Source of the DNA: Nocardioides sp.
GTDB lineage: Bacteria > Actinomycetota > Actinomycetes > Propionibacteriales > Nocardioidaceae
Direction: 5' to 3'
Length of the DNA stretch: 64,000 bases
NCBI RefSeq assembly: GCF_014360585.1
Contig: NZ_JACIXG010000006.1
Span: 1-64,000, forward strand
The notes beneath the pieces were generated by a model, which had not been told where the DNA came from, did not search any database, and saw only the letters and a list, made by a program, of their open reading frames with translations. A program made the translations under genes and the position numbers. Within the stretch, counting starts at the first letter, position 1; every line of letters begins with the position of its first letter. Shown here piece after piece: positions 44,079 through 54,534 of this stretch.

Positions 44079-45791
44079 TCAGCGCGCCGCGGCCGCCTCA
44101 GAAGGCCGAAGATGGATACGGGTCTCCCACGGCTCGAGCACGGTGCTGTCGTGCGGTCCGTCCACGTTGGCCAAGACGATGGGGGAGTCCGCGGTCGCTC
44201 GCTGCAGCCGGGGCGGGACCTCGGCGATGTCGCCGGAGAAGTTGGCGACGACCCGAAGCTCCGCGCCGTCGTGACGCCGGGTGAATGCGAACAGCTGCGG
44301 GTGGTCCGGTTCGTCGAGGGTGAAGTCACCCAGCGCCACCACCGGCTCCTCATGACGAAGCCGGATCAGGTCGCGGTGGTAGCTGAACACCGATGCGGGG
44401 TCGTCCACCTGCCGGGCAGCGTTCACCTGCTGATGGTTCGGGTTGACCGGAAGCCAGGGTCGACCGGTCGTGAATCCGGCGTGCGGTGAGTCGTCCCACT
44501 GCATCGGGGTGCGGCCGTTGTCGCGGCTCCGCGCCCGAAGAGACGCCAGGACCGCCTCAGGATCCTCGCCCATGGCCACTGACTCCTCGTAGTAGTTGAT
44601 CGACTCGATGTCGGCGAACTGCTCGATCGAGGTGAAGGGGAAGTTCGTCATCCCCAGCTCCTGGCCCTGATAGATGTACGGCGTCCCGCGCTGCATGTGG
44701 AGCACGGTGGCCAGCAGCTTCGCCGATCGTTCGCGGAGCTCACCGTCGTCGCCGAAGCGGGAGACCACGCGCGGCCGGTCGTGGTTGTCCCAGTACAGGC
44801 TGTTCCAGCCGACGTCGGCCAGCCCCTCCTGCCACGCGGCGAGGGACCCGCGGAGGAGGCGCATGTCGAAGGGCAGGATGTCCCACTTCGATGCGCCGCG
44901 GTCAATCTTCAGGTGCTCCAGCTGAAACACCATGTCGAGCTCCTGGCGCTCCTGGTCGGTGTACTTGCGAGCCTCGTCGATGGAGACGTCGAGGGTCTCG
45001 CCGACGAGTAGCAGCGGCCGCTCGACGCCGGCGAAGACCTCGCGGTGCATCTCGGTGAGGTACTCGTGCACCCGGGGCCCGTCGACGACCTGCCGGCCGA
45101 GGGTGGCGAAGCGTTCACCCAGGCGGACCTTCCCGTCGGGAAGGGCGGGATCCTTGGAGATCAGGTTGATCACGTCCATCCTGAACCCGTCGATGTCCCG
45201 GTCGACCCACCAACGCATCATGTCGTAGACCGCACGCCTCACCTCTGGGTTCTCCCAGTTCAGGTCAGGCTGCTTCTTGGAGAACAGGTGCAGGTAGTAG
45301 TCACCGCTCTCCTCGTCGTACTCCCACGCCGGACCAGAGAAGAACGACCCCCAGTTGTTGGGTTCGGCGCCGGGCTCACCCGGGACCGTCCCGTCGCGGG
45401 CCGGCCGCCACCAGTACCAGTCCCGATTGGCGCTCTCGGGTCCGGAGCGGGACTCGATGAACCAGGGATGCTCGTCGGAGGTGTGGTTGACCACCAGGTC
45501 CATCACGACCTTGATTCCGCGGGCGTGGAGCTGTTTCACGAGCGTGTCGAGATCCGCCAACGACCCGAACACCGGGTCGACGTCGTGGTAGTCGGTGATG
45601 TCGTAGCCGTTGTCGTCCATGGGCGAGGGATAGACGGGCGAGAGCCAGACGACGTCCACGCCCAGCTTCTCCAGGTGGTCGAGATGCTCCAGGACACCGC
45701 CGAGATCGCCCACGCCGTCGCCGTCCGTGTCCGCGAAGCTGCGTGGATAGATCTGGTAGACCACTGCGAACTGCCACCATTTCTGCGCCAT
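44079..45791 (-). CDS. GH13 alpha-glucosidase (oligo-1,6-glucosidase-like)
   Basis: The 570-residue glycoside hydrolase has the four GH13 conserved regions: DLVVNHTSDEHPWF (I), GFRMDVINLI with nucleophile Asp (II), VGETLDV with acid Glu (III) and WDNHDRPRV (IV). The start WWQFAVVYQIYPRSFADTDGDGVGDLGG is typical of alpha-glucosidases acting on short alpha-1,4/1,6 glucans. ATG 45791 (MAQKWW) is chosen. It is the last gene of an operon with a TreS-like enzyme and a flavin oxidoreductase. No signal peptide is seen, so it is cytoplasmic. Confidence 0.9.
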   Translation of the reverse strand: MAQKWWQFAVVYQIYPRSFADTDGDGVGDLGGVLEHLDHLEKLGVDVVWLSPVYPSPMDDNGYDITDYHDVDPVFGSLADLDTLVKQLHARGIKVVMDLVVNHTSDEHPWFIESRSGPESANRDWYWWRPARDGTVPGEPGAEPNNWGSFFSGPAWEYDEESGDYYLHLFSKKQPDLNWENPEVRRAVYDMMRWWVDRDIDGFRMDVINLISKDPALPDGKVRLGERFATLGRQVVDGPRVHEYLTEMHREVFAGVERPLLLVGETLDVSIDEARKYTDQERQELDMVFQLEHLKIDRGASKWDILPFDMRLLRGSLAAWQEGLADVGWNSLYWDNHDRPRVVSRFGDDGELRERSAKLLATVLHMQRGTPYIYQGQELGMTNFPFTSIEQFADIESINYYEESVAMGEDPEAVLASLRARSRDNGRTPMQWDDSPHAGFTTGRPWLPVNPNHQQVNAARQVDDPASVFSYHRDLIRLRHEEPVVALGDFTLDEPDHPQLFAFTRRHDGAELRVVANFSGDIAEVPPRLQRATADSPIVLANVDGPHDSTVLEPWETRIHLRPSEAAAAR

Positions 45792-45832
45792 CACAGTGAT
45801 TTCTGGTGCCCGTTGACAGCGGGACGTATGCA

Positions 45833-46801
45833 TCAACCGGCGCGGACCTGGGGAAGTACGTCGGCTCCAAAGGCATCCACGAACTCCTCCTGGTCGACCC
45901 CGACCTGGTGGAGGTACACCCGTTCGACTCCCAGCTGGGCGTATTCGGCGAGAACCTCCGCGTGCCGAGCAGCCTCACTCGACATCACGATGCTGTCCTC
46001 GAGCGCCTCGGCCGGGACGTGGACGGTGGCGGCATCGAACTGCGCCGGCACCTCGAGCTCCTCGTTCAGCGACGGCGGCAGCGCGTTGGCCCGCCACTGG
46101 TCCAGCGCTTGGGCCCGGACCTCATCGTCTGAGCGGGCCCAGGACAGATGCATCTGGACATGGACCGGCTTGGCGCGTCCCGCGGTCTCGCGGAACGCTC
46201 CGATGACCGCACGCAGCTTCTGGCGAGGAGCGTTCACGGTGATGAGGCCGTCCGCCCACCAGGCCACCGCACGAGCGGTCTCGGGGCTCAGCGCCGCGGC
46301 GAACAGCGGGGGCGGAGCCGATGGCAGCGTGTAGACGCGGGCGGCGCGCAGCCGGACCAGTCCGTCGTGGTCCACGGTCTCGCCCGCGAGCAGACGGCGG
46401 ATGACGTCGGCGCACTCGGCCAGTCGCGCGTTGCGTACGTCCTTGGTCGGCCAGCGACGCCCGGTGACGTGCTCGTTGAGAGCCTGTCCCGAGCCGAGCG
46501 CCGGGATGAACCGCCCGGGCGCCATCTCCAGCAGGGTCGCGATGGACTGAGCGATCACGGCGGGGTGATACCGATCGCCCGGGGCGGTAACCACTCCGTA
46601 CGGCAGTGTGGTGGTCGCCAGGGCGGCGCCGAGCCAGGCCCAGGCGAACCCGGCCTGGTCCTGCCGTTCGCTCCACGGAAAGAGGTGGTCCGAGGAGAGG
46701 ACGGCGTCGAACCCGGCGTCCTCCGCCTGGCGAGCCAGCCGCAGGAGTCGCGAGGGAGCGAACTGCTCGTGGGATGCGTGGTAGCCGATCTCCATGGTCA
46801 T
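45833..46801 (-). CDS. LLM-class flavin oxidoreductase (TIGR03885-like, non-F420)
   Basis: The 322-residue TIM-barrel protein belongs to the luciferase-like monooxygenase superfamily: IGYHASHEQFAPSRLLRLARQAEDAGFDAVLSSDH, PGRFIPALGSGQALNEHVTG, and FAAALSPETARAVAWWADGLIT. The pattern fits the small TIGR03885-type subgroup, predicted not to use F420. ATG 46801 overlaps the TreS-like stop (ATGA). Its operon position between two glucan enzymes suggests a sugar-linked redox role, which is inference. Confidence 0.8.
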   Translation of the reverse strand: MTMEIGYHASHEQFAPSRLLRLARQAEDAGFDAVLSSDHLFPWSERQDQAGFAWAWLGAALATTTLPYGVVTAPGDRYHPAVIAQSIATLLEMAPGRFIPALGSGQALNEHVTGRRWPTKDVRNARLAECADVIRRLLAGETVDHDGLVRLRAARVYTLPSAPPPLFAAALSPETARAVAWWADGLITVNAPRQKLRAVIGAFRETAGRAKPVHVQMHLSWARSDDEVRAQALDQWRANALPPSLNEELEVPAQFDAATVHVPAEALEDSIVMSSEAARHAEVLAEYAQLGVERVYLHQVGVDQEEFVDAFGADVLPQVRAG

Positions 46802-48429
46802 GCCTGCTCGACCCGAAGCCACCGGTAGCCGTAGCCGTGCAGCGTCAGCTCCTCGCCGTTCACCGGATCCTCGTAGGGCTGGTCGTCGATGATCTGCTTC
46901 CAATCGCGACGCAGGTCCGGAGGAAGGGTGAGGGTGGTTCCCTGCGGATGCAGGTTGGCCAGCAGCAACGACGTGGACCGCTCGTCGGAGTAGCTGATCG
47001 CGAAGACCTGCCCCTGTGGCAGGGCCACCGGGCGGGCCGAGGAGGCGAGGATCGGACCGTGGTCGCGGCGGATCTCGAACAGCGTACGCAGCGTGCGCAG
47101 CAGCGAGTCCGGGTCACCGGTCTCGTCATCGACGTTGACCTGTGCGTAGCCGAACGGGCCCTCGGTGATGACCGGGTGCACGAGCTGGATCTCGTGGGCT
47201 TCGGAGAAGCCGGCATTCACGTCCCTAGACCACTGCATCGGCGGCCGGACCGCGGCCCGGTCCGGCAGCTCCGGCTGGTCACCCATCCCGATCTCGTCTC
47301 CGTACAGGATGATCGGGCTGCCTGGAAGGGCGCAGAGCAGGAAGGCCGCGAGCTTGCGTTGCCGCGGATCATCCAGCATCGGAGCCAGGCGTCTGCGGAT
47401 GCCACGACCGAACGCGCGCATCGCTGGATGCGGCGCGAAGATCGACATGGTCTCCTCACGCTCGGCGGGAGTGAGGCGCTCGAGGTTGAGCTCGTCGTGG
47501 TTGCGTAGCCAGATGGCGTAGCTGCAGCCCGCCGGCGGGACCGGTTCTTCTTCCAGCGCGTCTCGCAACGGCGCCGCGTCCTTCCTGGCCAGCGCCAGGA
47601 AAAGGTAGTTGTTGAGCCAGAAGTTGAGCAGCGTGGTCACGCGGTCCCCGCCTGCGAAGTAGTCCGCGTACCGCTGCGGCTCCACGTCGGCCTCGACCAT
47701 CAGGACACCGTCGGGACGGAACCGCCGGACCGTGCGCCGCATCTCCTCGAGGAACCAGTAGCCGTCGTCATGCCCGTCCACTCGGCCGGCCTCGGCCACG
47801 ATGTACGGCGCCGCATCGACCCGGAACCCGGAGGCGCCCCGCTCGAGCCAGAACTCCATGATCTTGCGGATCTCGTCGCGCACATCGGCGTTGGCGATGT
47901 TCAGGTCGGGCTCATGGCTGTAGAACGTGTGCCGGTAGTACTGCCCGGCTTCCTCGTTCCAGGTCCAGACGGAGTCCTCCACCGAGGGGAACATCGGCTT
48001 GACGATCGTCTCGTGCGGCTCGTCGGTCCAGATGTAGAAGTCGCGGAACCGGGACTCCCGGTCCCGGCAGGCCGCGCGGAACCATGGGTGCCCCACCGAC
48101 GTGTGCTGCACGACGAGGTCGAGGATGACCTCCAACTCCAAGTCCTTCGCGCGAGCCATGAGGTCGTCGAAGTCGTCGAGCGTGCCGTACCGGTCCGACA
48201 CCTCGATGTGATCGATCACGTCGTAGCCGCCGTCGAGGTCGGGGGTCCGGTAGAACGGCTGCAACCACACCGCGCTCGCCCCGAGCTCCTTGACATGGTC
48301 GAGCTTCTCCGTCACTCCACGGAGGTCTCCGGTTCCGTTGCCGGTGGTGTCGCGGAACAGGGCCACGGCGATCTGGTATATGACGGCCTGTTGGTACCAC
48401 GGAACATCCTCAGCGTCTGGCGTCGACAT
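46798..48429 (-). CDS. GH13 trehalose-synthase-like (TreS-like) alpha-amylase family enzyme
   Basis: The 543-residue GH13 protein begins VPWYQQAVIYQIAVALFRDTTGNGTGDLRG, close to trehalose synthases. Conserved regions are DLVVQHTSVGHPWF (His of NHTS replaced by QHTS context), GASGFRVDAAPYI (nucleophile Asp), LMVEADVEP (acid Glu) and LRNHDELNLE. It may isomerise maltose to trehalose, but the divergence from canonical TreS (IELFVRAF...HTSDQH) leaves the reaction open. It is the first gene of the glucan operon. Confidence 0.82.
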   Translation of the reverse strand: MSTPDAEDVPWYQQAVIYQIAVALFRDTTGNGTGDLRGVTEKLDHVKELGASAVWLQPFYRTPDLDGGYDVIDHIEVSDRYGTLDDFDDLMARAKDLELEVILDLVVQHTSVGHPWFRAACRDRESRFRDFYIWTDEPHETIVKPMFPSVEDSVWTWNEEAGQYYRHTFYSHEPDLNIANADVRDEIRKIMEFWLERGASGFRVDAAPYIVAEAGRVDGHDDGYWFLEEMRRTVRRFRPDGVLMVEADVEPQRYADYFAGGDRVTTLLNFWLNNYLFLALARKDAAPLRDALEEEPVPPAGCSYAIWLRNHDELNLERLTPAEREETMSIFAPHPAMRAFGRGIRRRLAPMLDDPRQRKLAAFLLCALPGSPIILYGDEIGMGDQPELPDRAAVRPPMQWSRDVNAGFSEAHEIQLVHPVITEGPFGYAQVNVDDETGDPDSLLRTLRTLFEIRRDHGPILASSARPVALPQGQVFAISYSDERSTSLLLANLHPQGTTLTLPPDLRRDWKQIIDDQPYEDPVNGEELTLHGYGYRWLRVEQA

Positions 48430-48518
48430 CGTCTCGGTCCTCCGACTGCTCTGGCTGCGGATCCGTGGCGTCGCTCGGGCTCAGATCGCCGCGGCCCCGT
48501 CCGCGTGAGTGCTGGTGG

Positions 48519-48992
48519 CTAGTCGCGTACCTCGCCGGTCGGCTTCACCTCACCACGCCAGGCACCGGTCTCGGTGCCGCGCTGCTCGATGAAGTCCTTG
48601 AAGCGCTCGAGGTCCCCCTTCGCTCGCCTGTCGACGATGTTGAGGACGTCGCCCGTCTTCTCGACCGCGCCCTCGGGCTCGTACTCGAGGCGAAGCGTGA
48701 CCCTGGTGGCCTTACCCATCTCGTCCGAGGCGAACGACACCGTCCCCTGGTTCTCGCTGCCTTCCACGGCACGCCAGGTGATGCGCTCGTCGGGAACCTG
48801 GTGGACGATCTCGGCGTCCCACTCCCGGGTCACGCCACCGATCTCGGCCTTCCAGTGCAGTCGCTTGTCGTCGAGCTGCTGGACCGACTCGACACCCTCC
48901 ATGAACTGGGGGAAGGACTCGAACTGGGTCCACTGGTCATACGCGGTGCTGACCGGGACCTCGACCTGGACGCTCTTCTCGATGGTGCTCAT
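48519..48992 (-). CDS. SRPBCC-fold (polyketide cyclase/START-like) protein
   Basis: The 157-residue protein starts STIEKSVQVEVPVSTAYDQWTQFESFPQFMEGVESVQQLDD, a typical SRPBCC hydrophobic-pocket domain, and ends in a charged tail. The segments LHWKAEIGGVTREWDAEIVHQVPDERITWRA are characteristic of the actinobacterial cyclase/dehydrase-like group. GAGAGGAGA precedes the ATG. The ligand is unknown. It lies on the same strand between pepN and the glucan operon with short gaps on both sides. Confidence 0.85.
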   Translation of the reverse strand: MSTIEKSVQVEVPVSTAYDQWTQFESFPQFMEGVESVQQLDDKRLHWKAEIGGVTREWDAEIVHQVPDERITWRAVEGSENQGTVSFASDEMGKATRVTLRLEYEPEGAVEKTGDVLNIVDRRAKGDLERFKDFIEQRGTETGAWRGEVKPTGEVRD

Positions 48993-49070
48993 GTCGTGTC
49001 TCCTCTCGATTGCGTACGTCCAGTGGGTACCCGGGGTCTTCGAGGGCCATACCTGCTAGGCCCGGTGAAC

Positions 49071-51509
<2,439 letters not shown>

Positions 51510-51531
51510 GAGCCGAGGGTAGCCTCGGGCC

Positions 51532-52167
51532 ATGACATCGGACGCACGTTTTTCCGACTCGGCCGTGCCGCTGGCCCCTCTCACCGAATGGGACACCCCC
51601 GAGAGCTGGCCGGTCGCCTCCAGCGAGGATCTGCACCGGGACGGGTGGGTGGTCGCTCTGCGGGCGGACCGGATCAACCGGCCCGGCCACGAGGACGAGG
51701 AGCCGTTCCGGCGCCTGGTGGTCGAGCACCCGGGCGCCGCGGTGGTGTTGGCTCTCGACGAGGAGGAGCGGGTCCTGGTCATCACCCAGTACCGCCACCC
51801 AGCCAAGCGGCGCTTCGTCGAGCTCCCCGCCGGGCTGATCGACTATCCCGGCGAGGACCCGCTCGACGTGGCCGTGCGTGAGCTGCGCGAGGAGGTCGCG
51901 CACGAGGCGAGTGAGTGGACCCATCTGCTCTCGACCCACACCTCACCGGGAATCTCCGAGGAGGTCCACCACTTCTATCTCGCCCGCGGCCTCACCGCGA
52001 CCGACCGTGACGGCTTCGTCCTCGAGCACGAGGAGGCCGAGATGAGCGTCCACCGGGTGCCCTTCGAGGAGCTCCTGGAGGCCGTGCTGAGCGGTCGGGC
52101 GACCGACTCGCCGGTCGTCCAGGCCGTCCTTGCGTACGCCGTGCTCAGATCGCGTGGCAGAGTCTGA
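51532..52167 (+). CDS. Nudix hydrolase, ADP-ribose pyrophosphatase-like
   Basis: The 211-residue protein holds a Nudix box, GLIDYPGEDPLDVAVRELREEV (GX5EX7REUXEEXGU pattern, with the final Gly position replaced by Ala-His), near residues 103-124. It is preceded by ITQYRHPAKRRFVELPAG, typical of ADP-ribose pyrophosphatases. M. tuberculosis Rv1700 occupies the same place after pyrG and is known as an ADP-ribose pyrophosphatase. The gene is divergent from pepN. Confidence 0.88.
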   Translation: MTSDARFSDSAVPLAPLTEWDTPESWPVASSEDLHRDGWVVALRADRINRPGHEDEEPFRRLVVEHPGAAVVLALDEEERVLVITQYRHPAKRRFVELPAGLIDYPGEDPLDVAVRELREEVAHEASEWTHLLSTHTSPGISEEVHHFYLARGLTATDRDGFVLEHEEAEMSVHRVPFEELLEAVLSGRATDSPVVQAVLAYAVLRSRGRV

Positions 52168-52296
52168 CCTGTGCGTCAACGACTGCGGGACGCGGTTTTG
52201 GTGACTTGCGCCACACCGGGTTAGAACTGGCCGCATCAGGCGGCGAACATCCGGCCTGGCCCGACCCACGGACCATCACATTCAGGGGAAGAGAAA

Positions 52297-53412
52297 ATGA
52301 GAATCGGCGTACCCAAGGAAGTCAAGAACCACGAGTACCGGGTGGCGATCACCCCCTCCGGCGTCCACGAGCTGGTGGCCAACGGCCATGAGGTCTTCGT
52401 CGAGGCCGGCGCCGGTGTCGGCTCCTCGATCTCGGACGGCGAGTACGCCGCGGTCGGTGCCAAGATCCTCGGTGACGCCGACGAGACCTGGGGCAACGCC
52501 GACCTGGTGCTCAAGGTCAAGGAGCCGGTCGCGGAGGAGTACCACCGGCTGCGCGAGGGGCTGACCCTGTTCACCTACCTTCACCTGGCCGCCGACAAGC
52601 CCCTCACGGAGGAGCTGCTGGCCAAGAAGGTCACCGCGATCGCCTACGAGACCGTCGAGCTGCCCAACCGGTCGCTGCCGCTGCTCTACCCGATGTCGGA
52701 GGTCGCCGGCTGCCTGGCGCCCCAGGTCGGGGCCTACAACCTGCTGAAGGCCCAGGGCGGCCGCGGCACCCTGATGGGCGGTGTCGGCGGTGTCGCCAAC
52801 GCCAAGGTGGTCATCATCGGCGCCGGCGTCTCCGGCCAGAATGCCGCCAACATCGCGTTGGGGATGGGCGCCGACGTCACGCTGCTCGACACCGACCTGG
52901 AGAAGCTGCGGATGTCGTTCTGGCGCTACTCCAACCAGGTCCACGGGCTCGCGTCCAACAAGCTCGCGCTCGAGGAGCAGGTGCTCCAGGCCGACCTGGT
53001 CATCGGCGCCGTACTGATCCCTGGTGCGGCCGCGCCGAAGCTGGTCACCAACGACCTGGTCTCGCGGATGAAGCCCGGCTCGGTGCTCGTCGACATCGCC
53101 ATCGACCAGGGCGGCTGCTTCGAGGACTCCCACGCCACCACCCACGCCGACCCGACCTACCAGGTCCACAACTCGACGTTCTACTGCGTGGCCAACATGC
53201 CCGGCGCGGTCCCGAACACCTCGACCTACGCGCTCACCAACGCGACGATGCCGTACGCCGTAGCGCTGGCCAACAAGGGCTGGGCCCAGGCGCTGCGTGA
53301 CGACGCCGCGCTCGCCAAGGGTCTCAACACCCACGCCGGCGAACTCACCAACGCCCCCGTCGGCGAGGCCGTGGGCATCGAGTCGGTCGCCCTGGAGACC
53401 GTCCTGGCCTGA
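52297..53412 (+). CDS. ald: alanine dehydrogenase
   Basis: The 371-residue NAD-dependent enzyme interconverts L-alanine and pyruvate plus ammonia. It has MRIGVPKEVKNHEYRVAITP at the N-terminus, YLHLAADKPLTEELL (catalytic His), the Rossmann GGVANAKVVIIGAGVSGQNAA, and SVLVDIAIDQGGCFEDSHATTHADPTY. A GGGGAA purine run precedes the ATG. The 129 bp upstream separates it from nudix, so it is probably a separate unit. Confidence 0.96.
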   Translation: MRIGVPKEVKNHEYRVAITPSGVHELVANGHEVFVEAGAGVGSSISDGEYAAVGAKILGDADETWGNADLVLKVKEPVAEEYHRLREGLTLFTYLHLAADKPLTEELLAKKVTAIAYETVELPNRSLPLLYPMSEVAGCLAPQVGAYNLLKAQGGRGTLMGGVGGVANAKVVIIGAGVSGQNAANIALGMGADVTLLDTDLEKLRMSFWRYSNQVHGLASNKLALEEQVLQADLVIGAVLIPGAAAPKLVTNDLVSRMKPGSVLVDIAIDQGGCFEDSHATTHADPTYQVHNSTFYCVANMPGAVPNTSTYALTNATMPYAVALANKGWAQALRDDAALAKGLNTHAGELTNAPVGEAVGIESVALETVLA

Positions 53413-53413
53413 C

Positions 53414-53571
53414 GCCGACCCGGCTCGTTCTGACGTGCAACCCCGCCGAGTCGGCGCAAACTGACATGGAATCCTGCCGAGTCGGCTCGTCATGACGAGC
53501 CGACTCGGCAGACGTTTTGGTCAGGATGAGCCGACTCGGCGGTGGTTTTGGTCAGGATGAGCCGACTCGGC
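53414..53571. repeat. symmetric 3+3 inverted array 3 (31-bp period)
   Basis: Left units start at 53414 (GCCGACCCGGC), 53445 and 53476 (both GCCGAGTCGGC). Right units GCCGACTCGGC end at 53509, 53540 and 53571. All steps are exactly 31 bp, and all pairs share the centre 53492.5. The core, 53475-53510, is a perfect 36-bp palindrome. Inter-unit text also repeats: TTTTGGTCAGGATGA precedes each of the last two right units. The array fills the ald-xerD gap and starts 2 bp after the ald stop. Confidence 0.85.
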
Positions 53572-53586
53572 TGGTTGGATGGGGAC

Positions 53587-54534
53587 GTGACGTCGGCATC
53601 GGGTGCTTCGGTCTCCACCTCCGCGGTGGAGCATGCGATGCGTACGTATCTCGACCATCTGACCGTCGAGCGAGGTCTCGCGGCCAACACGCTCTCGTCC
53701 TACCGGCGCGACCTGCGGAGGTACGCCGAGTTCCTCGGTCGACAAGGAGTCGATGATCTGGCCGGGATCTCGGAGGCGACGGTCTCGGCGTTCCTGGCGC
53801 ACCTGCGAGAGGGCAGCGAGGAGCACCCGGCGCTGAGCGCGACCTCAGCGGCGCGGACGGTCGTTGCGGTCCGCGGGTTCCACAAGTTCGCGGTCGCCGA
53901 CGGGCTGGTCGAGGCCAACCCGGCGGGCCATGTGAAGCCGCCGCGAGCGGAGAAGCGGCTGCCGAAGGCGCTCCCGTTGGCCGACGTCGAGGCGATCCTG
54001 GAAGCGGCGGGCGCGCCCGGGACAGCGCTCTCGTTGCGCGATCGTGCTCTCCTGGAGCTGCTCTACGGCACCGGCGCCCGCATCTCCGAGGCGGTCGGTC
54101 TCGACGTCGACGACCTCGACCGGGTCGACCACGTCGTGCTCCTGCGTGGCAAGGGTGGCAAGGAGCGGATCGTCCCGGTCGGCTCCTATGCCATCGAGGC
54201 CGTCGAGGCGTACCTGACTCGGGCTCGCCCCGACCTCGCAGCCGCCCGCTCAGGGGGCGCGCTCTTCCTCAACGCCCGCGGTGGGCGGCTGTCCCGGCAG
54301 TCGGCCTGGACCGTGCTGACCCGCGCCGCCGAGCGTGCCGGGATCGACAAGGATGTCTCGCCGCACACCCTGCGCCACTCCTTCGCCACCCACCTGCTCG
54401 ACGGCGGCGCCGACGTACGTGTCGTGCAGGAGTTGCTGGGCCATGCGTCGGTGACCACGACGCAGATCTACACTCTTGTCACCGTGGACAATCTCCGAGA
54501 GGTCTTCGTGACCGCACACCCGAGGGCCCTGTGA
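53587..54534 (+). CDS. xerD: tyrosine recombinase XerD
   Basis: The 315-residue recombinase resolves chromosome dimers at dif with XerC. The N-terminal SAM-like domain (15-110) is followed by a catalytic domain with R ([15 protein letters not shown]), K ([13 protein letters not shown]), HxxR ([14 protein letters not shown]), H ([13 protein letters not shown]) and Tyr in QIYT. GTG 53587 is chosen because the in-frame codons upstream belong to the repeat array; GGGGA precedes it. Its stop overlaps the helicase start (GTGA). Confidence 0.93.
   Translation: MTSASGASVSTSAVEHAMRTYLDHLTVERGLAANTLSSYRRDLRRYAEFLGRQGVDDLAGISEATVSAFLAHLREGSEEHPALSATSAARTVVAVRGFHKFAVADGLVEANPAGHVKPPRAEKRLPKALPLADVEAILEAAGAPGTALSLRDRALLELLYGTGARISEAVGLDVDDLDRVDHVVLLRGKGGKERIVPVGSYAIEAVEAYLTRARPDLAAARSGGALFLNARGGRLSRQSAWTVLTRAAERAGIDKDVSPHTLRHSFATHLLDGGADVRVVQELLGHASVTTTQIYTLVTVDNLREVFVTAHPRAL

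Noticed and set aside
53414..53571. CRISPR-like array
   Set aside because: Units are inverted about a centre and spaces between units are themselves repeated, with no unique spacers and no cas genes; the geometry is palindromic, not direct-repeat/spacer.
53542..53586. Upstream start ([10 protein letters not shown]) for xerD
   Set aside because: The codons are part of the last array 3 units; GTG 53587 is preceded by a purine run and lies just before the conserved recombinase N-terminal domain.
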